23,440 nt of DNA from Bacteroidota bacterium (GTDB lineage: Bacteria; Bacteroidota; Bacteroidia; NS11-12g; UBA955), in the NCBI GenBank assembly GCA_018969565.1, contig JAGWYC010000002.1, forward strand, positions 1-23,440, given 5' to 3'. The translations under genes were made by a program, and so were the position numbers. The notes under the pieces were generated by a model. That model saw nothing but the letters and a program-made list of their open reading frames with translations, ran no database searches and was not told the DNA's origin. Below are positions 14,707-22,653 of the stretch, piece by piece. Numbering within the stretch: position 1 is the first letter of the stretch; each line of letters starts with the position of its first letter.

Positions 14707-14723
14707 AAACAATGTTCTGTTTG

Positions 14724-14731
14724 CAAAATTA
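14724..14731 (-). promoter_or_regulatory. Proximal -7 box of katG (TAATTTTG)
   Basis: Exact TAnnTTTG on the minus strand, 17 bases before the katG ATG. A TTG lies 26 bases upstream of it, a little far for a -33 element. Expected leader is about ten bases. Confidence 0.6.
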
Positions 14732-14796
14732 AACCTGTACAGCAGCCCCGCGGCGTTCAACATACGAATCGGCGCGCAGCAACTACAGGCTCAAGG

Positions 14797-14804
14797 CAAA
14801 GTTA
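14797..14804 (-). promoter_or_regulatory. Possible distal -7 box of katG (TAACTTTG)
   Basis: A second exact TAnnTTTG on the minus strand, 90 bases before the katG ATG and within the 170-bp gap after the porin gene. It lies inside the loop of a 7-bp inverted repeat, GGCTCAA (14788-14794) with TTGAGCC (14829-14835). No -33 element is visible, so this may be chance. Confidence 0.35.
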
Positions 14805-14876
14805 AGAACACCCTTTCAGTAAGAATGTTTGAGCCGCAGGATACTTCTTGAGTTGTATCAGTTTTAAGCGGAAGTC

Positions 14877-16751
14877 TCAATTGTAGAATCCCCAACGTAT
14901 TCCAAGAATAAAACGCCGGGAATCGAGGGCATAAGCTGCTGCGGACCAGTATGGAACTTGTTTCGGGGATGGATACCAACCCTGGTTGAGGTGCTCCATT
15001 TTCACGAAGAACTGAACGTTTTTCACTTCACCGTTCAAGAACAGATCCATGCGGGGATATGCGCCGGTTTGAATCTGCTGTTGCACATAGAAACGCGCGA
15101 GCGCAGGGTTATAGCCATATCCGTTGAAGCGGCTGTACCACCAGAGATCCAGTCCGGCTCGAATACGCAGTACTCCATCAAACCATAATCCTTTATAACC
15201 CAGGCTTTGCGTACCGCAGAAACGCGGAACGGGCATGGCGGCGCTATTCGTGCTTCCCATAAAATGCAGGCTGCTGCGCAGGAAGAAATGGTTCCAGTCG
15301 CTCAGGGTGTTCAGGCCCAGATCGCCGTAACTGATGCTGCTCATTTCCTGAACGGGAGCAAAGGCGCTGTTCAGGAAGATGAATCCTTTTACGGAACCAC
15401 TTCGGTATAACATTTCCAACTGATGCCGATTCAGGTTGATGCCGGCATGCAGGCGAAGTTCATTGCTCTGCACCGGATTGAAGGCATTGTTCCAGGAATA
15501 GTGTTTGCTGAAATAAAACTGCTCTGTGAACGCCGCTTTGCTGCTTTGAAGAATCCATTCCAGACCCACAAAACGCTGCGCTTTGGTCATTCTTGCGTTC
15601 AGGTGCAGCAGATAATCACCGGCATTGTATCCGCTGAGGTAACGGGTTGCCTTCAGTTGCAGGTATTTTGTTCCCTCGGGAAGTCCATATCCAAGGCTGG
15701 CGCGAATCCAAGTATTGTGGTATTGTCCGGGAACAGCGCGATAGGCACCTGCCCGGATGTTGCTGATTCCGCCAAGTATGGAGCCATTCCAGGGAGCGGC
15801 CTTTTGTTTTTTGACACGCAGTCCGCTGTACATCAGGCCGCCTTCTGTTGCCGCCTCACGCAGGTAGAAGCTGTCTGCGCAACCTTTCATCTGATAATAG
15901 TTCGTTCCCGAATAAAAGGTATCAGGTGTTTGAAGGTCCGTGTATTCAAAGCGCTCGCGGGAATACTGCATCAGATGAACTGCGCTCAAGCCCGACCATG
16001 GTCCTGATGCGGCCAGGCTGTAGCTGTTGTGCATCTGGTGGTTGGTTTGGAAATAGCTGCTGTTCGCGGCGCTGTTTCGCGGGGTAAAGATGGAGGGCTG
16101 TTCTGAGAACAAGCGGGCACTGTCGCGCAGGCCCCAGTGTTCATTGCGCTGAAAGCGGTTCCAGGTGAAGGTGGTTCTGTTGATGAAGCGCCCGTTGCTG
16201 GAATGGTAATGGCTGGCACTGCGGATATTGCGCTGTTTGAAGGCGCTGTGTTCGTACAAACCTTGTCCCTGGAGGCTGTGATAATCCAAAGTCATGTTCC
16301 AGCCCGGGGTGATATTCTGGGTATGCAGGGCTTGTAAACCGATCAGGCCTCTTCCGCCTTGGGTATAATGGAAGCGTGTGTAAGGGTTTCGGGCGCTGTA
16401 CACTTCTTCCAGCGAAGGAAGAACCAACATACGGTAGCCGTCATAACCACTGCGCAAGCCTGGGCTGCAGATGGCCGAAGGAAGCAGACTTTTTGCCGGA
16501 GAACCGACCTGTCCCAGATCCTGCCAACCGTGTTCCAGGGGTGTAAGGGGTGCGTAGCGATGTACCAGGTCAAAGGCGGTATCCATGGTTTTATGTACCG
16601 CAGGCGCAAGTTGAAAAGATTCCCAAAGTTGCACCCTGGGCTTTATCCTGGAGCCAGTATCAGCCGGATTGGAAGCGGGCGCACTTGTCTGGGCCTTTAC
16701 CAGGGGCAGCGCGGAAAAGCACAATAGTAATATGCTGACAAAGCGGCACAT
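14877..16751 (-). CDS. Putative outer-membrane porin (Bacteroidetes Porin_10-like)
   Basis: A 624-residue predicted outer-membrane beta-barrel. The start at 16751 (MCRFVSILLLCFSALPLVKAQ) gives a signal peptide right at the N-terminus; an ATG at 16778 adds nine residues (MRIVELCAQ) and cannot be fully excluded. After the signal peptide, RYAPLTPLEHGWQDLGQVGS resembles the opening of the Bacteroidetes putative porin family (PF14121), where a short RYxP segment precedes LGxxGS. The rest is alternating aromatic-rich strands (for example RFVGLEWILQSS, LYRSGSVKGF) and ends RFILGIRWGFYN with a terminal aromatic-polar pattern typical of barrels. It is upstream of katG on the same strand with a 170-bp gap, and divergent from the small membrane protein gene. 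Barrel nature is fairly sure; substrate unknown. Confidence 0.72.
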   Translation of the reverse strand: MCRFVSILLLCFSALPLVKAQTSAPASNPADTGSRIKPRVQLWESFQLAPAVHKTMDTAFDLVHRYAPLTPLEHGWQDLGQVGSPAKSLLPSAICSPGLRSGYDGYRMLVLPSLEEVYSARNPYTRFHYTQGGRGLIGLQALHTQNITPGWNMTLDYHSLQGQGLYEHSAFKQRNIRSASHYHSSNGRFINRTTFTWNRFQRNEHWGLRDSARLFSEQPSIFTPRNSAANSSYFQTNHQMHNSYSLAASGPWSGLSAVHLMQYSRERFEYTDLQTPDTFYSGTNYYQMKGCADSFYLREAATEGGLMYSGLRVKKQKAAPWNGSILGGISNIRAGAYRAVPGQYHNTWIRASLGYGLPEGTKYLQLKATRYLSGYNAGDYLLHLNARMTKAQRFVGLEWILQSSKAAFTEQFYFSKHYSWNNAFNPVQSNELRLHAGINLNRHQLEMLYRSGSVKGFIFLNSAFAPVQEMSSISYGDLGLNTLSDWNHFFLRSSLHFMGSTNSAAMPVPRFCGTQSLGYKGLWFDGVLRIRAGLDLWWYSRFNGYGYNPALARFYVQQQIQTGAYPRMDLFLNGEVKNVQFFVKMEHLNQGWYPSPKQVPYWSAAAYALDSRRFILGIRWGFYN

Positions 16752-16801
16752 TTGTGCGCAAAGTTCAACAATCCGCATGAACAGCGGGCGTTTTTATCGT
16801 G

Positions 16802-16809
16802 TAGATTTG
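16802..16809 (+). promoter_or_regulatory. -7 box of the membrane protein-rsmI-lnt operon (TAGATTTG)
   Basis: Exact TAnnTTTG on the plus strand, 35 bases before the ATG at 16845. A weaker variant, CAATTTTG at 16830-16837, ends seven bases before that ATG. GGAG at 16837-16840 could act as a weak ribosome-binding site. No clear -33 TTG. Confidence 0.5.
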
Positions 16810-16844
16810 ATAATGCCGCGCCGCGGCTGCAATTTTGGAGAGCC

Positions 16845-17306
16845 ATGTCAGTCTGGATCGGTGCCCTTATCGCATTTCTCTGGAGCCCGTTCAAGTTTAT
16901 GTTTGGGGTTGCCACTGCTTTTCTCACACCGGGGCTGAATCCCTGGCTGGGGCTGGCCATCACCGCCGGTGGCGCCATGTTGGGTGTATTTATTTATGTA
17001 TATGCCGGTGAATGGCTTCTGGAGAAATGGCTGGCGCGCAAAAAGCAGCATCGCGTATTTACCAGAGCCAGCCGCAGGCTGGTACGGCTGCGCAAATCGG
17101 GTGGTTTATGGGGCCTGGCCCTGCTCACTCCGGTTTTGCTGAGCATCCCGGTAGGTTGCATTCTGGCCATCACCATGGAACACCATAGAATGAGAATTGT
17201 GCGGATGATGCTGGTTTCCATCTTGGCCTGGGGAATCCTGATATTTGGATTGAAGGCCTTTCTGAATATTGACATCACGCATTTCTTCGGTGACATAAAA
17301 CCATGA
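16845..17306 (+). CDS. Small integral membrane protein of unknown function
   Basis: A 153-residue protein I do not recognise with certainty. The start MSVWIGALIAF is preferred because the open frame upstream (to 16752) overlaps the divergent promoter region and encodes nothing hydrophobic. It shows about four hydrophobic segments: residues 3-23, 30-50, 86-108 and 117-138, with a basic loop (ARKKQHRVFTRASRRLVRLRK) between the second and third. The third, GLWGLALLTPVLLSIPVGCILA, has a proline-rich break reminiscent of re-entrant segments in the DedA/VTT and PF06695 small-exporter families, but that is only a resemblance. Its stop overlaps the rsmI start by four bases (ATGA), so it is translationally linked to rsmI and lnt. 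Confidence 0.75.
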   Translation: MSVWIGALIAFLWSPFKFMFGVATAFLTPGLNPWLGLAITAGGAMLGVFIYVYAGEWLLEKWLARKKQHRVFTRASRRLVRLRKSGGLWGLALLTPVLLSIPVGCILAITMEHHRMRIVRMMLVSILAWGILIFGLKAFLNIDITHFFGDIKP

Positions 17307-18010
17307 CCACAGTAAAAGGCACGCTGTTCCTGGTCCCTACGCCCATCGGCAACCTGGGGGATATGAGTTTCCGCGCGGTAGAGGTACTCAAGCAAGTACA
17401 GGTGGTGCTGGCTGAAGATACCCGAACCAGCGGGCGCCTCTTGCAACATTATCAGATTGACACGCCCCTGGAATCCTTTCACCAGCATAATGAGCACGGC
17501 AAACTGGCTTCCGTGATGCAAAGGCTGAACGATGGAATTTCCTTTGCTATGGTCACCGATGCAGGCACGCCCGGAATCTCAGATCCCGGCTTTTTGTTGT
17601 CGCGTGCCTGCCGCGAGCAGGGCATCAGGGTAGAATGTCTGCCCGGCGCCACAGCCTTTGTTCCCGCGCTGGTGCAAAGCGGTTTCCCGCTGAGCAGTTT
17701 CCTTTTCGGAGGATTTTTACCGCAAAAGAAGGGAAGGCAGAAAAACCTCTTACATCTGCTGGCATCCGGACATACGCTGGCCCTGTATGAAAGTCCTTAT
17801 CGTCTGGTGCGCCTGCTTGAGGAGTTGAATGAACATGCGCCCGAGCGGCCGGTTTCTGTTTCCCGGGAAATCAGCAAAAAATTCGAGGAGCAACGCGGTG
17901 GAACGCCTTCGGAGTTGGCGGCGCACTTCCGCAAACACGAGCCCAAGGGAGAAATTGTAGTGGTGGTTGGTCCTGCCGGAATCGTTCTTTCTGATGAAGA
18001 TACTGAATAA
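17303..18010 (+). CDS. rsmI: 16S rRNA (cytidine-1402 2'-O) methyltransferase
   Basis: SAM-dependent enzyme that methylates the 2'-hydroxyl of C1402 in the 16S rRNA decoding centre, tuning initiation and fidelity. At 235 residues it is shorter than E. coli RsmI (286), mainly at the C-terminus. Family motifs are clear: LVPTPIGNLGDMS (10-22), AEDTRTSGRLL (37-47), MVTDAGTPGISDPG (83-96) and the SAM-site LPGATAFVPALVQSGFP segment. The tetrapyrrole methylase fold is therefore expected. It overlaps the preceding membrane protein gene by four bases and lnt by 17 bases. Confidence 0.96.
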   Translation: MTTVKGTLFLVPTPIGNLGDMSFRAVEVLKQVQVVLAEDTRTSGRLLQHYQIDTPLESFHQHNEHGKLASVMQRLNDGISFAMVTDAGTPGISDPGFLLSRACREQGIRVECLPGATAFVPALVQSGFPLSSFLFGGFLPQKKGRQKNLLHLLASGHTLALYESPYRLVRLLEELNEHAPERPVSVSREISKKFEEQRGGTPSELAAHFRKHEPKGEIVVVVGPAGIVLSDEDTE

Positions 18011-19583
18011 CCCCTTTGTCCTTGGCCTGTTCAGCGGCCTCCTGCTGTTCCTGGGCTGGCCTTCTTTGTCCTTGCCGCTACTCCTGTTTGTAGCCTTCGT
18101 ACCGCTGTTGTTTGCAGAAGAAAAAACACAAGGAAGGCATACACGCTTCTTTTTCGTGGTGTTCAGCTCCATGATGCTGTGGAACCTGCTCTGCACTTAT
18201 TGGGTATGGTATGCCAGTCCCGGCGGATGCATCGCCATGCTGCTGGTCAACACCATGCTGATGAGCTTCGTGTGGATGTCATTCCGCATGACCCGCCGTT
18301 TCCTTGGGAAGCGCGTGGCACTGATTGCCTTGCCCGTTTTCTGGCTTGGATTTGAGTATCTGCACTCCCACTGGCAATTGGCATTTCCCTGGCTGCATCT
18401 GGGCCACGGACTCGCATACGCCACTTCTTTGATTCAATGGTATGAGTTCACCGGAGTTTCCGGAGGTACGCTCTGGATATGGGTGATTAACCTGTTCATC
18501 TTCCTCGCCCTGAACTCTTCCAAAAGAACCCTGCGCCGCACCTGGCTTCCTCTGGGATTGCTTTTTCTTACGCCCATGAAGTTTTCTGATTTTCTGCTGA
18601 AGAAGGAGCGGAACAAACTTGCTGATTCCGGTCCTGGGGTGGAGGTGCTTGTGCTTCAGCCCAACTTCGACCCCTATGGCGAGAAGTTCAATACTGAGTC
18701 TGTTGACCTGCTTGAGAAAATGCTGGACAGCGCCGAAGCCGCACTGACACCGGATACACGGATTCTTTTACTGCCTGAAACCGCCCTGGTTGGTCCGCTG
18801 GATGAGGATGGTATGGAATCGGATGAAGAAATCCGTCTCTGCCGCGGCTTCCTGCAAAAACACCCGCAACTGGCTATTGTTTCCGGAGCCTTCACGCGTC
18901 GGCTCTATCACGAATCCAAAGCACCCACACATACGGCAAGGGCTACATCCAGTCCCGAATACTGGGTAGATTATTTCAATGCCGGCATCTGGCTGGATAC
19001 AGGAAAACACATCGGCATCATGCACAAGAACAAGCTGGTGCCGGGTGTGGAGCGCATGCCCTACAAAGAATATTTCGCCTTTCTGGAGCAACTCACCATT
19101 GACCTGGGCGGCACTTCGGGAAGTCTGGGCTACGACGACAGCATCCGCGTGCTGGGGAACCCCGACCTGCGTGTAGGCCTGGGTATTTGCTACGAGTCGG
19201 TATTCAGCGACTGGTGTTCAGGCTATACCCGAGCCGGTGCGCAATTGCTGGCCGTAGCCACCAATGACGGATGGTGGCACAATACTTCAGGACACAAGCA
19301 ACACCTGGCTTATGGAACCGTCCGCGCCATTGAAAACCGCCGCTGGCTGATACGCAGCGCCAACACGGGCATCAGCGCCGTGGTGGATCCTACCGGAGAT
19401 ATTACTGCACAACTTGGCTGGTGGAAGGCCGGAAGCCTGCGCGCTAAGGTTATGCTGCGTAAGGATGAAACCTTTTTTGTGCGCTATGGCGATATCGTCG
19501 GGATGGCGGCAAGCATACTCAGCGTAGTATTTCTGCTGGCCTTACTGTTTCATCGCCAATTGCGCGCCTATCTTCCGCAGTAA
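17994..19583 (+). CDS. lnt: Apolipoprotein N-acyltransferase
   Basis: Inner-membrane enzyme that adds the third acyl chain to the N-terminal cysteine of lipoproteins. The ATG at 17994 (MKILNNPFVLGLFSGLLLF) gives 529 residues, near the E. coli 512; it overlaps the end of rsmI by 17 bases. About six hydrophobic segments lie in the first 200 residues, followed by the nitrilase-like periplasmic domain and a last membrane segment near 500 (GMAASILSVVFLLALLF). The catalytic triad is visible: E262 in LLLPETALVG, K345 in MHKNKLVP, C399 in GLGICYES. The usual LVPFGEY motif reads LVPGVERMPYKEY, a local variation. The convergent M1 peptidase gene ends 7 bp beyond, with no room for a separate terminator. 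Confidence 0.94.
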   Translation: MKILNNPFVLGLFSGLLLFLGWPSLSLPLLLFVAFVPLLFAEEKTQGRHTRFFFVVFSSMMLWNLLCTYWVWYASPGGCIAMLLVNTMLMSFVWMSFRMTRRFLGKRVALIALPVFWLGFEYLHSHWQLAFPWLHLGHGLAYATSLIQWYEFTGVSGGTLWIWVINLFIFLALNSSKRTLRRTWLPLGLLFLTPMKFSDFLLKKERNKLADSGPGVEVLVLQPNFDPYGEKFNTESVDLLEKMLDSAEAALTPDTRILLLPETALVGPLDEDGMESDEEIRLCRGFLQKHPQLAIVSGAFTRRLYHESKAPTHTARATSSPEYWVDYFNAGIWLDTGKHIGIMHKNKLVPGVERMPYKEYFAFLEQLTIDLGGTSGSLGYDDSIRVLGNPDLRVGLGICYESVFSDWCSGYTRAGAQLLAVATNDGWWHNTSGHKQHLAYGTVRAIENRRWLIRSANTGISAVVDPTGDITAQLGWWKAGSLRAKVMLRKDETFFVRYGDIVGMAASILSVVFLLALLFHRQLRAYLPQ

Positions 19584-19590
19584 ACAGGGC

Positions 19591-22572
19591 TTATAAACCC
19601 AGTCCTGTATGTACAAAACTGGCCGGTTGGAACAGGTTCAGGTTGAATTTGCAGGAAATGCGGTAACCATAACCCTTCATGCCATTATCTGAATAGAATT
19701 GGGTGAGGGCAGAAGATTGAAGCAGCGGAAAGTTGAGGGTGAACAAATCCTGCCCGAATACGCGGGTGCTGAGGCAAAGACCGCCCACATAGTACCCTTT
19801 TAAGTCGCCGTTGCTCAGGCTGCTTACACCGGCATCCATGTATGCACTCAGGGGCAGGGGTCCGGGTATTGAAGTTTCAGAATTCAATCCCAAAACAAAA
19901 CTGTTGGACAGAACCGGCATGGCGGTGGTGCGCAGGCCGCCCACATCAGGCAGTTGCATGTTGAAGCTGTTGCGCAGGGGTTCACTGCGGCGGGTCATGG
20001 TCTGCCGGAACATATAATCGCGGCTGCCGGAGTTTCCGAACAGGTTGAGCAGATGAACCGCTGAGGTATTCAGTGCATTTTCCTCATACAGCATGGCACC
20101 CCCAAACAGCGAAAACACAAAACCTTTATCCTTTTTGTGGTAGGGGATTTTGCGCAGGTAATAGGCACTGGTTTTCAGGTAGGCATCGTTGCCGCGGTCG
20201 CTGCGGCCGTATTCGAGGTTCACAAATCCAAATACGGGCTTCAGGCTGACCAGGTTCTGGAAGCGGTAGCTCGCCATCAGGTAGCGGGCGCGGACATAAG
20301 CGGGGAACACATAATCGGAAACACCGATGCTGTCCACAACGGCATATCGGGTGCGTTCGCTGAAGATACGGGTTCCTTCAAACACGAGGCTGCGCCTTTG
20401 TTGTCTGTGTTGCGCGGCACCGTTCAGGCCAATTTCGAGGTAGGGATTCAGGCGGCGGTAGGTGTTCAGGGCTTCCGAAGCCATACCGGGCGCGTAGCTG
20501 AATCGGGAAGCCTTCAGGCCAAGCTCTGCAAAACGCAGGTATTGACTGTTGAGGGGCATGCGTTTTTTCAGCCAGGCGTAACCGGTGAGTTTTTTGCTCT
20601 TCAGGCCGTAGAGTGGCGCAATTAGAAACGCGTTCCGCTTCAAAGGGAAGCCGCTGTTGTAGAGGGCGATGCCGGGCATATAGCCATCGTAGTGGTTCCA
20701 GGCCAGGGGCACCGGGGCGATGAACATTTTCGGGCGCAGCGGGTCATAGGAACTATAAACGACACGTAAACCCGGAAGTTCTACTTTGCGCAGCACACCT
20801 TTGGTGCGGGATAAATCGTTGTAGCGCCGCAGTTCCGTGGTGTTTCCATAGGGGTCTATACGCACCTGGTCGCCTTTGCCGGGGATGGTGAAGCTTTGTT
20901 TTCCGCGGAAACCATCTTTCCAGACTGCCTTAACCACCGCGCCGTTATTCATCGTGGCTATCTGAAAAGGTGAGGTATAAGGTTTTCGATTGCGCACCGT
21001 AACCGTAGTTCCTGTATCGCCTTGTTTGCGTCTCACATGGCAGATGGCGTAGTCGTTGGAACTGCGTTCATTCATCAGCGACACAAACCACCACTCCAGA
21101 TTCTTGCCGCTCACTTGTTCAAATACGCTGCGCATGTTTCCCGGCAGCGGGTGTTTCCAGGCCCATTCTTTGAAATAAGTCTTCATGCAGGAATCGAACA
21201 TTTTCCGGCCCAGGTATTCTTCCAGATGTCTGAGCAGGGCCTGACTATGTCCGTAAATGATAGACGCGTAAGACATGGTTCCGTATGCTTCTGCGGGAAG
21301 CCCGGGAGGAAGGTATTCTCCGGTGTTCAGCATGCTGAGGATCAGGGGCTGGTTGGTTCCTGAAGTAAGGTCAAAAAGATTGGCTGTATTGCTCTTTTTG
21401 GAAGGATGGTAATAGCGCACGCAGAGGTGCTCGTAGTAGCTGTTGATGCCTTCGTCCATCCAGGGATATTGACGTTCCTGAGAACCCAGCATGCCCTGAA
21501 ACCAGTTGTGGCCCACTTCGTGCACAATCACTTCACGCGTTAGCGACTGCACATTGGTGATCATGGGATATTCCATACCGCCGCCGCTTTTCAGGGCGGT
21601 TTCTACCACGGTACACAGTTGGTAAGGATAATCTCCAACCCGGCGGGAGTAATAGGTCAACGCTTCCTTCAGTTCGTCCAGGTTTTTTGAGTCGGGCCTT
21701 CTGTTCGCAGCCAGCACCCAGGTTTCTACTTTCTTACCGGAAAGCAGGGTGCATGTACCGCGACGTGCCTTAAAGCGCTTATCGCAGAACCAGGCAAAGT
21801 CATGGATGCTGTCCTGCACGAAGTGCCAGGTATTGTAGCCGGCACTGTCGGGCCAGTCATTGTCATCAGCCAGTGCCAGCATTTTGCGTCTGAGCAGCGT
21901 ATCCTGAAGCACGCCGGTAGCTGCCACGATATAGGAAGCGGGCAAAGTGATACGCACCTCGTAGCGACCGTATTCATAATAAAACTCACCCTGGTCCAGG
22001 TAGGGGAAGGTATTCCAGCCATTTACATCAAACACGGCGGGCTTGGGAAACCATTGGGTAATCTGGTAGCTGTTTCCATCGTGTCCAAAGCGGGAGAACT
22101 GCCCCGGGATTTTCAGCGTGAAGTTCACCAGAATATCGAGTTTTTGGCCTGGGGCAAGAGCTTGAGGGAGTATTACCTTTACGATATCTCGGTATTCGGG
22201 GTGGTATTCCCAGGTCAGATTTTTCCCGTCGGCTGAGAACGACAACGCTTTATATCCGCCGCGCTCTTCTTCAGAAGCGAGAAAGAATTTATTGCTTGAA
22301 TTGAGCACCTGCTGGCGACCCAGGGCACTGCGGCTGTTTTCATAGGCGTTGCCATACACATGGAACCAAATTTCCTGCAAAGCCTGAGGCGCGTTGTTGG
22401 TGTAAGAAACCGTTTCTTCGCCCCGAAGCAGGTGCAGGGAATCGTCCAGGGAAACAGAAATATTGTGGTCCACACGCTGTTGCCAGGAGGATTGCACTTT
22501 GGAAGAAGCGGGCTGTGTATAACCTGAAACTGGGATAAAGCCAACAATGGCGCAAAAAAGGAGGCGTTTCAT
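19591..22572 (-). CDS. M1 family metallopeptidase with C-terminal outer-membrane-barrel-like region
   Basis: A zinc aminopeptidase-type protein of 993 residues. The ATG at 22572 begins a signal peptide (MKRLLFCAIVGFIPVSGYTQ); the frame is open upstream to 22917, but that part overlaps the divergent TPR gene and is rejected. The N-terminal M1 domain has the exopeptidase-type SGGGMEYPM motif near residue 327 and the zinc site H351-EVG-H355 with E374 exactly 18 residues further on (WMDEG). From about residue 630 the sequence changes to aromatic-rich alternating strands (NPYLEIGLNG, RARYLMASYRF, GFVNLEYGRS) ending GYRISCKFNLNLF, which looks like an outer-membrane beta-barrel. The peptidase would thus be tethered at the outer membrane. 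Whether both activities are real is untested. No T9SS sorting domain is seen. Confidence 0.88.
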   Translation of the reverse strand: MKRLLFCAIVGFIPVSGYTQPASSKVQSSWQQRVDHNISVSLDDSLHLLRGEETVSYTNNAPQALQEIWFHVYGNAYENSRSALGRQQVLNSSNKFFLASEEERGGYKALSFSADGKNLTWEYHPEYRDIVKVILPQALAPGQKLDILVNFTLKIPGQFSRFGHDGNSYQITQWFPKPAVFDVNGWNTFPYLDQGEFYYEYGRYEVRITLPASYIVAATGVLQDTLLRRKMLALADDNDWPDSAGYNTWHFVQDSIHDFAWFCDKRFKARRGTCTLLSGKKVETWVLAANRRPDSKNLDELKEALTYYSRRVGDYPYQLCTVVETALKSGGGMEYPMITNVQSLTREVIVHEVGHNWFQGMLGSQERQYPWMDEGINSYYEHLCVRYYHPSKKSNTANLFDLTSGTNQPLILSMLNTGEYLPPGLPAEAYGTMSYASIIYGHSQALLRHLEEYLGRKMFDSCMKTYFKEWAWKHPLPGNMRSVFEQVSGKNLEWWFVSLMNERSSNDYAICHVRRKQGDTGTTVTVRNRKPYTSPFQIATMNNGAVVKAVWKDGFRGKQSFTIPGKGDQVRIDPYGNTTELRRYNDLSRTKGVLRKVELPGLRVVYSSYDPLRPKMFIAPVPLAWNHYDGYMPGIALYNSGFPLKRNAFLIAPLYGLKSKKLTGYAWLKKRMPLNSQYLRFAELGLKASRFSYAPGMASEALNTYRRLNPYLEIGLNGAAQHRQQRRSLVFEGTRIFSERTRYAVVDSIGVSDYVFPAYVRARYLMASYRFQNLVSLKPVFGFVNLEYGRSDRGNDAYLKTSAYYLRKIPYHKKDKGFVFSLFGGAMLYEENALNTSAVHLLNLFGNSGSRDYMFRQTMTRRSEPLRNSFNMQLPDVGGLRTTAMPVLSNSFVLGLNSETSIPGPLPLSAYMDAGVSSLSNGDLKGYYVGGLCLSTRVFGQDLFTLNFPLLQSSALTQFYSDNGMKGYGYRISCKFNLNLFQPASFVHTGLGL

Positions 22573-22638
22573 CAGCCTGCAAAATAAAATGTGAATAAGT
22601 GTTAACCTACAGAACACAAAAGATTTATCCCTGACGTT

Positions 22639-22646
22639 TAAGTTTG
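22639..22646 (+). promoter_or_regulatory. -7 box of the TPR gene (TAAGTTTG)
   Basis: Exact TAnnTTTG on the plus strand, seven bases before the ATG at 22654. On the minus strand the imperfect box TTATTTTG (22587 to 22580) ends seven bases before the M1 peptidase ATG. The 81-bp gap would thus carry a pair of divergent, near-leaderless promoters. Confidence 0.6.
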
Positions 22647-22653
22647 AAATGAC

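Noticed and set aside
14707..14763. Longer KatG starting at 14763
   Set aside because: The 19 added residues are unlike KatG N-termini and span the proximal promoter box; the ATG at 14706 gives the usual start.
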